A DNA stretch of 64,000 bases from assembly GCF_001540865.1 (NCBI RefSeq), contig NC_033645.1, positions 803,687-867,686 of the forward strand. The letters run 5' to 3'. Made by a program: the position numbers and the translations under genes. Under the pieces are notes generated by a model. It saw only the letters and a list, made by a program, of their open reading frames with translations. It was not told the origin of the DNA and searched no databases. Source of the stretch: Ananas comosus. Lineage: Eukaryota; Streptophyta; Magnoliopsida; Poales; Bromeliaceae. Shown one piece after another: positions 46,008 to 58,784 of the stretch (position 1 is its first letter; every line of letters starts with the position of its first letter).

Positions 46008-46900
46008 TTTTTTTTTTTTTTTTGAGAAAAATGTAGCTTGCTATCCGTTTCATTTGTAAAGAAAATGAATTATGCTATAAGAGTGAGGCAACCAATCCTC
46101 GAAGAGGACGGACCCATAAAATAAAATAAAATGAAATAAAAAAGATCAAGACAGTCGATTAGCCTCTCATAAAATTCTTCGATCCCGTATATCTAGCAAC
46201 AGCCATCTCAAGTCAATTCCGCGGTTCTAAAATATGCTTTTATTTCGTTCCAACCACAGGGTCTACCATGTGGCCGCAATAGTTGTTAATCCTTCTTCGT
46301 TGTTACACCTGTTTTAGTGTCATACACTTTTCAGAGACTAGCGATCGATGAACACTGATAAAGCTTTATTTTTTTGGCATCGGACATTCTATCAGACGTT
46401 TAAAGTACACACAGCCCACAAACAAGTGATCCACCGTCGCAAGTTCGTTGCAGCACATCACGCATTCCTTTTCCCTCTTCCAATTCCATTTTTTTGTAAG
46501 TTGTCTATCCTAAGCACCTTCTTCTCCGTAACTAGCCAAGTGAAAAATTTAACTTTCAGTGAGATGCGCAGCATCCAGTACTCGTAGTTTTCGAATCTTT
46601 AACGCCACCATCATGCAGAAAGTTGTGCATCAATTAAACTGTGAATGTTTGGGAAGGAGTTGATCTCGATTTGACCTCATCCTACCTATTGTGTCTTCCA
46701 CTAGCCCTTGCACCACACTCAATCAAGGTTTTGAGTTCCTATACCGTATCTTTTTCATTTTGCAATGTAGGAGCAATCATTCACCATTCTAATTTTTCAG
46801 ACTACCCATCACATATGATCGAAAAAGACGTTCATAAGAAAAATTCTACGCGCCAAATGTCAGACCAAAATTTCAAAACCACTATCCGTGTCTAGTGCAG
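46008..46900 (-). mobile_element. LINE ORF2 3' fragment (zinc-binding region), decayed
   Basis: Poly-T at 46008-46023 is a reversed poly-A tail, followed by the shared tail (minus strand GGATAGCAAGCTACATTTT). Further in, the minus strand reads KVKFFTWLVTEKKVL, then ECVMCCNELATVDHLFVGC, the CxxC..DHLFxxC motif of the reverse-transcriptase zinc-binding domain, then LWLERNKSIF. Stops and frame changes interrupt it. The 5' part of ORF2 is absent. Confidence 0.75.
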
Positions 46901-47380
46901 TTAGTAAAGACTTAACAGTTGATATTTAAGATTTCAAACCGAAGCCTAAATGTTTAACTTTTGTAGCTGAGTTCATTTCTATGAACAAATGAACAAAAGA
47001 AATAATATATTATCTTTCTTTCGGAAAAAAAAAAAAAAAACAAAAACATTTTCTCCTCTGAAAAATGCAGCGGCCGCTTCTTCTCGTCTTTTCCGTCGTC
47101 GGTTTCAGGTTCATAGCTAGGTAGGTTCTCACGATTCGACCCAACTAAAAGGTGGTCTTGCTCTTTTGGAATAATATGTTATTATATGCTTTTTAAAATT
47201 TTAAAAATATTTTATGTATTTTTAGAGATCAAAATATTTTTATTGATTTGAAAAAAAAATTAATACTTTTGTTTTTTTATTTAGAATTTACTAATTGGAT
47301 TAGGTTTTAGAAAGGTATTTCTATTCTTTGGTATTTCTCACATCACGAAAATCAAGAGAAAACTGGGAATATATATATAG
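46901..47380. other. Intergenic DNA, nothing recognised
   Basis: AT-rich with an A-run near 47023-47040. No supported feature. Confidence 0.4.
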
Positions 47381-47394
47381 AGAGAGAGATAGTT

Positions 47395-47935
47395 CGGCTA
47401 CTATGCTCTTATGAGTACGATCGTCTTCGTACTCACAAATCGTTTTCGATAATAGAGTTTCCGAATCGACTATTCATATTGTTAGATATGATTAGTAGTA
47501 TTTAAAAGTTTTAAAAAATCAAATTTCATAAATTTTTGATATCATTCACTTACGATCAAGAGATCTTAAAATTGCAATTTTTAACGGTCAGTAAGGAATA
47601 CTTGGTAATTTAATGGTGTAAAAGAATCATAATTGGTTGAATTTTTAATAAAAAATATTCAATACCTAAATAAAGATCAATAACTCCGATCTTAACTTGA
47701 AGAATCTGATCATCTATTTTTAAAAGGTCGTTTAATTTTGACCGTTCATTTTATGCTCGCTTAGTGAACTTAATTTAATATAATTTCAAAAAATTATAAA
47801 ATTTATTTTCTAAAAATTTTAAATGATTTATATCATAATATTTAAATGTATGAATCGTCAATTTAAAAACTTTATTATCAAAAATAATTTATGAGTATGA
47901 CAGGGTCTATGCTAATAAAAATTAGTAGCCCTACT
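47395..47935. repeat. MITE related to the 14200 element
   Basis: Left GGCTACTATGCTCTTATGAG and right AATAAAAATTAGTAGCCC are decayed inverted partners. CAAATCGTTTTCGATAATAG on the left pairs with TTATCAAAAATAATTT on the right. Length and internal words resemble the 14200 element. Confidence 0.6.
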
Positions 47936-48493
47936 CACTCTCTTTCTCTCTCTCTCTCTATATATATAAAACTTACTTTTTGCTATGGGCTATTTTGAAT
48001 CGGCTACTCAAACTTTCTAAATTTTAAGTTTACTATTTAATTTTTTAATTTATTTGATTTCAGTCAATCAACAGCTAAATTGCTTTTTTGGTCCACAAAC
48101 GGCAAGGCACAAGACACTGCAGATTTCAAAGTTTAATTTACTTATTATAATTTCTAAGTCAGACCTTTTAAACTATTATAATTAAGATTTATAGTCTAAT
48201 TTAGTTGATTGAATAATAATATATTGCTAATGTAGTAATAATGTGATAGTACAGTAATCCATGATATGGCAATTACTAATTACGCATCAGCAAAAAATTG
48301 GAATCCAGTTGATCATATTAGACAATAGGACTTAATGACAATAATAATTTAAGAAATGTAAATAAGAAATTATAATAAATTAAAGTTTGATGATTAAAAT
48401 TTTTCCCGTCTCATTGTAGAAAAAAAGTGCAATATATTTTATGATAACTCAAGTGAAAATCGTATAAACGTTTTCTAAACTTTAGAACTTTAT

Positions 48494-48661
48494 ACCGACC
48501 GTCCCTTATATAAGTGGTAAAAGGCTTAGTGATTAATAGTTTAATATCCAAGGTCTTAAGTTCGAATTCTAATTGATTCACATTTCTAGCTAAATTTATT
48601 TTTAAATAAAATAAATAAAACGGATAGCATGCTACATATCTCCAAAAAAAAAAAAAAAAAA
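48494..48661 (+). mobile_element. tRNA-derived SINE, full length
   Basis: Starts ACCGACCGTCCCTTATATAA. It has an A-box-like AGTGGTAAAAGGC, a B-box-like AAGTTCGAATTC, the tail GGATAGCATGCTACATATC and a poly-A run. The flanks GAACTTTAT and GAGCTTTAT suggest a target duplication with one mismatch. Confidence 0.8.
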
Positions 48662-49983
48662 AATCGAGCTTTATCGAATGACTTACTAAGTTTTTGATTT
48701 TGTTGTTCAATTGGCTCTTCCCATTAGAAAAAAAGTTACTAATAAACAGTTATAGTGCCTACTTTTTCTCTCCATGAATTTAAAGCATCAGGATTGAAGG
48801 ATAAGATGAATCAAGTTACTATTGTTGTTCAACTGGTATACACTGCATTTGGTTTGGATATAAGTAACGACTGTTTATTCCAAAAATAGATACAAGTTCA
48901 CGTATAAACAGAAACAAGACTAATTTTGCATTTGAATAAAAATTGGATTGTTATTAGGAATAAGATAAATAGTGTTTAGATGATTAGATTAGAACAAGAA
49001 AAATAATAGTTATAATTTTAAATTAAAACTATTTTAATTAACATCAAAATATTACTTAAAAATAATTTAATAAATTAATAATTTATTAGCTATGAATATT
49101 ATATAAGATAATAAAAATATATTAATTAATTAAATATAAAAAATAATTTAAAATTTTAATCAGTTAGTAAATTATTTTAACTAGATAACTAGTAAAAAAA
49201 TTAATTAGATTAATAGAAATAGAAATATTATTGGTTCATCAAGATAAATATTAGTTTATGAATAAATATATTAAATTATTAATAATTAATTAATTAATAA
49301 TAAATAAAATAATCATTGTATTATTAATCCAATAAACAATAATTTAAATACATTAATTAGATTAATTAATAATTTAATATCCATAATTAAAATTAAATTT
49401 AGACTTTAATTAATCTTGTTTCCACCTGCAAACAAACTTGTTCTAGAGAAAAAGGGTGAAACAACAGTTACAGTCTTATACCAGTTTATTTCAGAAATCT
49501 AAAAATTACTATTCTCGGATATCAAATACAGCGTTTGAAAATGAAAAGAGGAACAAAGACTTATTCCTTCCTTTATTTTCGAAACAAACACTGTAAAAGA
49601 ACTGAAAGAATCGGATGGAACCGATTGAGACGGACCAGGCCGTAAGGAATATATGAACGATGGCACGATGCTAGCTCTAGCGCCATGTGAAACAACCTGT
49701 TACTCAATTTCCTGATTCTAATTTGTATCCACTTATCGGACAAAAACATTACGCTCCAAATAGAAGATAGTTTATAAAAAATTATTATATGTATAATATT
49801 TTTTCTACAAAACAGATAATTTGTTTTTTTAAAAAAAAAAAAGTATATTTATTAGTCACAGCCACAACACAAAGTGAAATTTGTACTGGGATTCCATAGC
49901 GCGGACAAAAGGTCGCTGGGTAGAGCTGAGAAATCTCTGCTGAAGCTGCGGCTTTTTCCCCTGCTTGATTGCACGGCAAAATA
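48662..49983. other. AT-rich intergenic DNA
   Basis: Strongly AT-rich, TTAATTAA-like runs at 49000-49400. No gene or defined repeat. Confidence 0.45.
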
Positions 49984-50012
49984 AGCAGCAGCAGCAGCAG
50001 CAGCAGCAGCAG
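49984..50012. repeat. (AGC)n microsatellite
   Basis: About nine AGC/CAG units followed by AAT repeats (50032-50052). They create an apparent leucine-rich minus-strand frame with no other gene features. Confidence 0.85.
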
Positions 50013-50060
50013 ATGATAAGTAACAACAGCAATAATAATAATAATAATAATAAGGAGCAA

Positions 50061-50575
50061 TTGCTTATATATTTTTGAAAAGTTTCTGACTTTTTAATTT
50101 ACCTCTTTTAGAAGATTAATATTGAAAATATTCTTTTTATGTTCCAACCTATTTCTAATATACCCTTAGAGTTAAAATCTGTTAATTAACTCTATTATCT
50201 CTGTAAAATTATTATTTTGTCCTTTCAAATATACCCTTCCATCATCACTAACTTTCTTATTTGCCCTTAAAGTCAAATGCACAAAAAGTATTTTGACTTT
50301 TGATCTTTTCCAATATACCCTTCTACCGTCACCAACATTTCTTATTTGTCCTTAAGTTAAGAGTAAAATTGACATTTTAATTTTTTTAACTGTGGTAGAT
50401 ACTTAACTTAGGTTTAACCCAAGTTAACCTAACAAGAGATAACTTCGGGAGTATTTTACAATAACGGTGGAACATATAAAGGGTATTTTAGAAAGAAAAA
50501 GAAAGTAGGGCCAAATCGAATATTTTCAAACGTATGAGGGGTATATAGGCAATAATCCCTAATAATAATAATAAT
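50061..50575. repeat. Foldback repeat, family copy 2
   Basis: Left CAATTGCTTATATATTTTTG and right, in reverse, GGATTATTGCCTATATACC, with AAAGTTTCTGAC against the inverse near 50530. Shared words with 40050 and 54690 include CCTTTCAAATATACCCTTC. Confidence 0.65.
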
Positions 50576-51063
50576 TATACCAGATACAGTGTATGGACTA
50601 TGGAGTAAGGTTATCATGATGGTACCTTTTTGTAGTAACTATACTGCAATTGTAATTAATTACAAATAAATTTAAATTCGATGTTTGTTTCGGTGCATTT
50701 GTGTTGCAGTTGCAACTGCACGAGAAGTCTCAACTGCGGCTATAAAAATTACGTCAAAATCAACTGCAGCTCTAACTAGAAAAGAATGATTTTAAATAGA
50801 GATAAGCTTATTCCCTAATAACCTAATAAAAGAAAGAAAACATCTTTCCTATATAGGAAAAGAATAATTTCATAAGTAAAATAATTTAAATTTGAAAATG
50901 CACTTTTCAACCGCATAAAATCAAATAAAGTATTTATAGTTGCAATTTTTCTATTATGTCCAACCAAACGAGACAAATGTAACTATAATTGTTGCATCGT
51001 CATCTACACTGTATTTATAATTACTTAAAATCAAATGGTCCCTAATAGTAGAATATTTAAATT

Positions 51064-51210
51064 GTTGATCGTCTTTAGCGTAGATGGCAAAGAGCTTGAT
51101 AGTTCGTATCTAAGTTATGAGCCTCGTTATGTTATATTTTTAGTTAAATTTATTTTTTAAAAATAAACGAAAGTAGATAGTATGCTACTTTGTCTCTCAA
51201 AAAAAAAAAA
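51064..51210 (+). mobile_element. tRNA-derived SINE, diverged
   Basis: A-box region GATGGCAAAGAGCTTGATAG is kept and the B-box is mutated. The tail AAATAAACGAAAGTAGATAG, TATGCTACTTTGTCTC and poly-A match the family. Confidence 0.65.
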
Positions 51211-52955
51211 GAAGAGAGAACAGTCAAGTCGATGGGTTCTACCTCAATTATAATTTAGGCTAATGTAAACTTCCTAATATTCAAATTTCAATTTTTTTAA
51301 TATTACTTATTTAGTGATTAAGTAATTTTTTATTTGCTTTATATTAGCTATTAAAAAAATTAATTTTGAGGTCACTTAAATGTTAAATGAACGATGATGA
51401 AAAATCGAGAGTTTAGCGTATAAAAAGTTTTAATAAATTAGATCATATTCAATAGTGCTAATTGAAAATTTAAAAGCCCATCGTCAAGGCCAATACCTAT
51501 CAGGCTATCACACATTGTTGCGCCGACAAAATATCAACATGAAACAATCGGATGACACGGCCCAATTTTTTTTCTTTTAAATTAGTAAGTATTTAACCAA
51601 TAAAGTATTAAACAAATGATAAATGTATATAATAAGCAGTCATTACATATCTCTCAGATTGAAAAATATATATTTTATGTCATTATTTGCATGCATTTAG
51701 CACAATACATATTTGATGTTATCCTATATTACAGTACTTAAATTTTTAGTGATAATCGTGTGCGAAATAATATTACAGTAAGCATCCCTATTTTTAGATT
51801 GATAAAATATATAAAACTTATATAAACTATAGACCGTTCTAATTTTACTATCTAATTTTTTAAAATTTTGATTTTAGTACGCAGTGTTTCAATCTATTTG
51901 ATTTACATAATTTGATTGCTCTTTTGATATATAATTTAAACTAATTGTTTATTTTAGTGAATTTATAGTTATGTGAATTGCATAGAATATATTAGTTAAA
52001 TCGATAAATATAAATGACACGTTCAAAATTTAAAGTTAAAGGATTATAAGCGAGCTCAAATAAATTAAGGACATGTTTGGTTCATGAAATTGAATTATAT
52101 TAAAATAAAACCGGAATGATGAATCATCCCAAAAAATTTAGTTTATTATTAAAATGAAAATTGATATGAACAATTGGGACACATAGAATTTTAAGAGAGA
52201 ATTTTGGTTAAGGAAAGAGAGTGTTAAATATAAAAATATATAAACACTGTTCTCTAACCGTTTAAGTTTTAGAGTATAACACATAAGCTGTTAGAGAACA
52301 GTATTTTCATATTTTTTATATTTAACAGAGAGCGATGAAAGAAGAGGAGGAATAGGTATTTGTGAGAAAAAGTTTTGAATGATTTACTTTGAAAAAAAGC
52401 AAATCCAAAATTCAAAATCAAATTTGACTTAACTGAATTGAACGCTTCCCATTTCAGAGCGTGATAAAAATCAAAATTCAATTTCCGTAAAACAAACAAT
52501 AATAATTGAAATAAGTGACTCTCATTTTGTTTTCAAAGTATACAAATAGATGAACCAAGCGAGCTCTAAAAGAGGAGACAGTAAAATCAAACTTTAAAAA
52601 TTAAGTGTTTAGATGATAATGGTTGATAGTTAAGTTAAATTTAGGCTAAAATAATCCCTTTTTTTTTTTCACTTTTCTCTACTAATTTTTAAAAATGTAT
52701 AATCTGCCCTCTTAAAATTTCAGAAATATTTTAAATAAATTACAGCGTTAACAAAGAAAATGAAATAATCAAATTACATGTACTTATTCTATAAGAAAAA
52801 AAATAATTTATCTCTCAAAAAAAAATAATTTTGAATATATTTATATTATTTTAAAAAATACTTTTGATATAAAATATAAGAAATAAACGAAAAATTAACA
52901 AAACCTTGGCGGAAGGGAACTAAATATATCAACTTAAAATTGTGAGAAGATAAAA
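51211..52955. other. AT-rich intergenic DNA
   Basis: No gene. Around 52640-52950 there are words (CTGCCCTCTTAAAATTTCAG) shared with the foldback at 56599, suggesting another decayed copy. Confidence 0.4.
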
Positions 52956-53318
52956 TAAAGAAAAAACTTCAAATATCACCCCTGTAGTTTCGCACTTTCT
53001 CACTTTAGTACATGTGGTTTAAAGTGTATCAATTTGGTATTCTGTTGTTTCATTTTTTTTCTTTTTATTATCAATTTCACTATTTTTTTTTTCGTTAAAT
53101 CAGTAACAAAATTAAAACTAAAGAATACTAAAGTAAATATTCTATAAACCTAGATGGAGTATATGAAGTTTTTTGTATATAATTTAACAAAATATTAATG
53201 AATAAATCGACGAAAAGATAAAAGTAAAACTATATGGTACTAACTTGATACACTTTAAACTACAGAATACTAAAGTGAGAAAATATGCAGACAAAGAGGT
53301 GGCATTTGAAATTTACCC
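52956..53318. repeat. MULE-type foldback MITE
   Basis: Left AAAAAACTTCAAATATCACC with CTGTAGTTTCGCACTTTC; the right in reverse reads GGGTAAATTTCAAATGCCACC. It is the same family as 4557. Target duplication not clear. Confidence 0.65.
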
Positions 53319-53736
53319 TACATAAAAACTTTTAGAAATCGTGAAAAAAAGAAAGAAGAAATTTTTACTGCATTTTAAACCTAAACCTTATACATTTTTA
53401 TCTTTTTTAGATTTTCTCACTGAGTCAGTAATAAAAGATTCTTTCATATTTCGGTATGATGATAGTATGATACTGTATCAAAAGATACATAATAAAAGCC
53501 TACTACTGCACCCTCCTCTGCATGGCAACTGTGTACCCTCCTCCCTCCCCTTTCTCTCTCTACTTTTTGAGCTCGGAAAACAAGGAATCCGCGAAAATTA
53601 AAAAAGCTGCAGCTTTTTTTCACAAGCTACAAAATCGTGGCGTTTTGCGGAGGAGGGAGGGGACACGAAGTGTCCCCATTTGTTGTGTGTGTATGTGCGT
53701 GGCTCTCTTTTATGGTTGTTCTTGTTGTTGTTTTTT

Positions 53737-53737
<1 letters not shown>

Positions 53738-53776
<39 letters not shown>

Positions 53777-53800
53777 GTGTGTGTGTGTGAGCAAGAAGAA

Positions 53801-53832
<32 letters not shown>

Positions 53833-53882
53833 GGGGAAAGGGTGGGTTTGGAGAAGCAATATTGTGGGCGGTGAGGGGAAAC

Positions 53883-53914
<32 letters not shown>
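53738..53914. repeat. Three (GA)n blocks in a GC-richer leader-like region
   Basis: GA runs at 53738-53774, 53811-53832 and 53885-53914 sit in a region (53500-54070) with higher GC than its flanks. Frames crossing them are repeats only. The region resembles a plant promoter or leader, but no attached coding exon was found on either strand. Confidence 0.75.
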
Positions 53915-53919
<5 letters not shown>

Positions 53920-54146
53920 ACAAAAGAGAGAAACATTACAGGTTTTCCGGAAACCGCTCAACGGTGCGGAGAAGTGCCGCGGTTTTTGCTTCGGGAGCGT
54001 ATCCGCGCTATGCTGCTTCGTAAGTGCACCCGAGTACTTTCACGGGTCTGTTTCGTTTCGCCGAAGGTGAAATTCAGATTGAAATCGACTATCAGATGGA
54101 TGGATTAAAGTTTAATTATTATCTATATAGTCTTGAAAAGTTTCTT

Positions 54147-54330
54147 AGGCGTCGTTTGGGATTGCTAGGAGATTGCGTTACGTGCGATAGAAAAGTACGT
54201 TGAAAAAATAACTTGGAATGCAATATTGCGATGAGTCGGTTACGATATATTTTCTGCGGTCCTATCGGAGAACACAGAAGCATATTCATATATACTTTTT
54301 TCTCAACTTCATTTTATGTAATAGCTAATA
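54147..54330. repeat. MITE, family copy 3
   Basis: TTAGGCGTCGTTTGGGATTG, ATTGCGTTACGTGCG, GGTTACGATATATTTTCTGC and GGAGAACACAGAAGCATAT match 43578. The right end is degraded. Confidence 0.65.
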
Positions 54331-54335
54331 TTAAA

Positions 54336-54684
54336 AAAAATAAATTTCAAATATCACTCCTATAATTTCGCACTTTTTTTTTATTTTAGTATCCTATGAT
54401 TTAAAGTGTATCAATTTAAAATTTTCTCTTTTCGTCGACTCTTCCGTTAATTTTTTATTAAATTATAAATAAAAAACTTCAGATATTTTATCTATAGTTT
54501 ATTAAAGATTCACTTTAGTACTCTTTAGTTTTAATTTTGTCACCGATTTAATAAAAAAAATATTGGAGAGGGTAATAAAAAGAGAAAAATAAAATCACAG
54601 AGTACGAAATTGATACACTTTAAATCACAGAGTATTAAAGTGAAAAAGTGCAAAACCACAAGGGTGGTATTTGAAGTTTTTTCT
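54336..54684. repeat. MULE-type foldback MITE
   Basis: Left AAATTTCAAATATCACTCC; the right in reverse reads AGAAAAAACTTCAAATACC. It is the same family as 4557 and lies directly after the 54147 MITE. Confidence 0.65.
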
Positions 54685-54689
54685 ATAAA

Positions 54690-55075
54690 ATTTTATTAGT
54701 GAACGATTAGCAATAGCCATTATTTTTATTAAATTACTATTTTGCCCTTTCAAATATACTCTTCTATCATCACCAACTTTTCTTATTTACCCTTAAATTA
54801 GGGACAAAAAAAGTATTTTAATTTTTGATCTTTTCAAATATATCCCTCTATCATTATCAACTTTTTTTTATTTACTCTTAAGTTAAAGGCAAAAGAGGAA
54901 TGTTGATTTTTTTTAGTTCTAGTAGACATTTAAATCAATTAACTTGAAATAACTTAACAGATGATAACTACGGGGATATTATTAAATAACGGAGGAACAT
55001 ATTAGAAACAAAAAAAAATAGGAATAAATCAGATTTTTTCAAAGTTTTAAGAGGTATATAAGCAATTATCTCTTT
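54690..55075. repeat. Foldback repeat, family copy 3
   Basis: Shares CCTTTCAAATATACTCTTC and TTTTCTTATTTACCCTTAAA with copies 40050 and 50061 and ends GGTATATAAGCAATTATC. Confidence 0.55.
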
Positions 55076-56337
55076 AATTAAATAGTATTTTTTCTATAGA
55101 ATTGAAGTTCTTTCAGTTTTGATGTTTGTTTGAAAGAAGAGAACGACATAAAAACTGGAGGTGTGAGAGATCGATGGATCAAATATTTTATTATTTTTTC
55201 TTACTCTTTTTTCGTAATTAACTTCGATTTTTGAGAAATTTGAGTTTCAACCGAAGATGAACTTTTGCTGAACCAAACAACGAAAAATAGACAATTGCGG
55301 TCCAAACCACTTCACCTCTCTCTACCTTTGATAAAATGAACACACCCAGTATGGCTGTTTTTTTTTCTATAAATTGTTATCAAGAATTAATTTGTGAATA
55401 ATTTGTATTAATGAATGATTAATAGATTCAAACTTTTTGGTTAATTAAACAAATTTTTATTAACTATGTCACATTTTTAAACTTAAGTGATTTTCATGGT
55501 AGTTATCACAGATGTAAACAGAGCAGTATTTTTTTTTTTTTTTTGTTGGAGAAATTTGAGATTTGTCTCGCCTAATTGTAGAGCATACGTAGTATTGTTT
55601 GATGAAATGATACGCAACATGTGCTATTAAAAAAAAACAAACAGTATTTAGTTTACCCTAGGGGTTCCATGACAAAATCAAAAGCAGCAAATTTAAAACT
55701 TCTAATTTTGGGCTTCAAAAATAATTTTTCGCTTTCGATATACCAGATTACGTAGAATTTTTTAGCAGTCAAATACGCTATTTCGGATAACTATATTTGA
55801 AAGCAAACGCGAACGTAAGATCAAAAAAGTCCTTGATACCGGCATGTGGCGCGATATATAAAACTTAATTTTTTCACCCATACATATGTCTTTTCTAAGC
55901 GAATCTTTAATTTTGTATTTATTACTAATCTGTATGAAATTTAAGACGATATTAGTAATATCCAACGGTACGTAGGCGATGATTATTAGTTAGAGACAAT
56001 TTTTTTTGTTTTGTTTTGTTTTTGTTTTGTTTCTTTTTTGGGGGTTTTAATTATAGTGAGGCAGCTGCATCACAGCTATGACCAATGACAATGTTGCTTT
56101 TCCTACACTTTTCATGATCATTTATTATTAGAGATTTGCACCCCACTCCAGTTGTTGAGGATAGGGACTTTAAAGATGACAAGTTAAAGATGACAAGTTA
56201 ATAATAGAGGTGGAGCAAACAATACAATGATAAGTGACACTGCAATAACAGTATAATTTCTTGCTAGGCATATTAACTATTAAAAGTGTGTGGCTAAAGT
56301 ATAAAAATTTCTCTTACATATTGTCTGTCTCAAATAT
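55076..56337. other. Intergenic DNA, nothing recognised
   Basis: AT-rich; T-run near 55529-55544. No supported feature. Confidence 0.45.
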
Positions 56338-56347
56338 CTTTCAGTAT

Positions 56348-56509
56348 ACACTGACCGTCCCTAAAACAAGTGGCAAAGGGCTTGATAATTAGTATCCGAG
56401 ATTCCAAGTTCGAATCCCAGTTGATTCACACATTTCCAGCTAAGTTTATTTCTAAATGAAATAAACGAAGCGAGTAGCGTACTATCTATCTCTTTCTAAA
56501 GAAAAAAGC
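56348..56509 (+). mobile_element. tRNA-derived SINE, best-preserved copy
   Basis: A-box-like AAGTGGCAAAGGGCTTG and B-box CAAGTTCGAATCCCAG are about 40 bp apart, as in Pol III promoters. The LINE-like tail has AAATGAAATAAACGAAGCG, then AGTAGCGTACTATC, then A-rich. Target duplication CTTTCAGTAT (56338-56347) against CTTTCTGTAT (56510-56519), 9 of 10 bases. Confidence 0.87.
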
Positions 56510-56598
56510 CTTTCTGTATGAGAAAAATCTAAAAAAATGTTAACTCCACTCTTTAAATCTGTTTCGAATATATTGGTCCCTCCGATAAATTTTTTTTA

Positions 56599-56992
56599 GG
56601 CTAAATTCTAGAAAATCTTTATAAATATTCTTTTTTTTTTTATTTTCCCTCTCTAACTTTTAAAAGTCTATATTTTACCCTCTTAAAATTTCAAGAATAT
56701 TTTTAGAGAGTATGACATTAATGAAGAGGGCAAAATGATCAACTTGACATTACTTCTTCTATAAGAAAAAAAATAAATTTTCAATATATTTCTGTCATTT
56801 TGAAGTATATTTTCAATGTACATTTAAAAAAATGGATAGAATAGTGGTGAAACCCTGACGGAGAGTGGCTAAATGCAACAACTTGAAATATTAAGAGAAT
56901 AAAATATAATTTTTTGAAGGTTAGAGTGGAAAAGTGAAAAGGGGGATACTTATAATTCAGGGTATTTTTTTGTAATTTAGCCAATTTTTTAT
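56599..56992. repeat. Foldback MITE
   Basis: Left GGCTAAATTCTAGAAAATC; the right in reverse reads GGCTAAATTACAAAAAAATAC. Related to the element in the Lon pseudogene intron (30168). Confidence 0.65.
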
Positions 56993-56999
56993 TTTTATT

Positions 57000-57055
57000 T
57001 TTTATTTATTATTTTTTTGAGAGATAGGTAGCACGCTACTTCGTTTATTTCAAGC
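57000..57055 (-). repeat. SINE/LINE 3'-tail fragment
   Basis: GAGAGATAGGTAGCACGCTA followed by CTTCGTTTATTTC is the reverse of the shared SINE/LINE tail. Nothing else of the element remains. Confidence 0.55.
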
Positions 57056-58744
57056 CAATTTTTTATTAATCTTAACAGTTTTATGCTTAATACACCCTTC
57101 AAATCCATTTAAGTCCACACAAGCATACTTTCATTTACCTATCTCTCTCAAAAAAAATAAAATAAATAAAAATAATTTGCGAAAAGTTAACTGAATTCCT
57201 AAACAATTGGATTGATCTATTTGACACAATTAAAATGCAAAAACTGACATTGCTCAAATTTTTTATGTATGAGATTATTGAGACACGAGAGAAAGTGTAC
57301 GAAGATTTTTTTTCAATTAAGCCATAATATAAAATTATAAAATTATTATTTTTTATTAGTTTAAGTACTTAGATTAATCAGTAGGTTTATGGGATATCAA
57401 AGTAGGATATCGTAGGTCAATTTAATCTATTCTCCTAATTAAGATTTGGAGAATAATATGTATGATTTATTTTATACAAGTAGAGGAGATCAAGTACATA
57501 CTCTATCACATCAATCTACTATTTAATCTCAGGAAAATCTCCATCTATTTGATCTGAAACTTCATGTCACGTGCTACAAAATTCATGAACCAAGCAAATT
57601 ATTGGATTCACACAATCAAACACATGATACACCAATTAAGTAATATACATGCATCTTTGGATGATCTTAAATTTTTTTTTAAAAAAAGAGAGGGAGAGAG
57701 AGAGAGAGAGAAATTCAACTCCACAGTACTTTTACACATTATTAATAAGTTGTTGATACATAGTTACAAATCTGTGGCCAAGCAATAAGTAATAAGATTG
57801 CGATCGATCGATGATCGACGAAAAGGACTATATATTGCGTGAAAAATACAACTAAGGATGCATGTGCCATTGTAATGAAAATAATGCAAGGCCTTAATTG
57901 CTTCTTTATCAATTGCTTGTTGCTCGAAAGGAAAAGGCGAAGAAAATGGAAAACATCGTTCGCCGTCGTCACGACTGTTTGTTAGGTTGCATGCAGCTGC
58001 GCAGTTTGGCCGCCTGATCATTCCATAACACTTTCTGAAGACCAATAAGCTATTTTAAAAGCCATGCGAAACCAAAGTATAAGTTTAATTTAATCATAAG
58101 TAAATGTTTGTTGTTTTTTTTTTTCCATATATTGCTTCTTGGATTCTTTCTACTACCAAGAAATATGCGAATCGAATATGAAAAGACACAACATCAAACG
58201 AGTCTTTTTCTGAGGCCTATTGCTCTGCAGAAAATTAGATCTGGAGCTGTATTTGCAAATAGCATGCAGAAGCTTTTCAAAGATACAGAAGCGTTTTTGT
58301 CACTGATACAATTTAGAATTAATGCAATATACGTTACTTAGACAATTTTAATGAACATATATATGCATGTGACAAGTAAATGTGCATGCAAAAGTACATG
58401 CATTTTTTGCACCAATGACTCCTAGTGTTACAAATAATGTTACTTTTTACAATTAATTAAGAGCGAAGTGACCACGTAGCTTAATCTTGCACTTATGTTC
58501 AGATAAAAGCATATAGAATCTATCTAAATCATAAATTATTTTGAACCGGCTACTTAATCTTTCAAAATTTTTATTTTACTATCCTACGTTTCAATTTGTT
58601 TGATTAGTTAATCAACGGCACTTTGAAATAAAAATTCGAGTGCGTTGTTTAACTTTATAAATTTAATTAGTATATCTTATACAATTCTCTCAACTTTCAT
58701 TTTATTAAAATAAGTAATTAGCTTAAATTTTGTACATTTTTTAT

Positions 58745-58784
<40 letters not shown>

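Noticed and set aside
49785..50060. Leucine/isoleucine-rich minus-strand frame resembling a membrane protein
   Set aside because: Produced by AGC and AAT microsatellites; nothing else in it looks coding.
53627..54023. Overlapping Ser-Leu or Glu-Arg repeat frames
   Set aside because: They are translations of GA/CT dinucleotide repeats.
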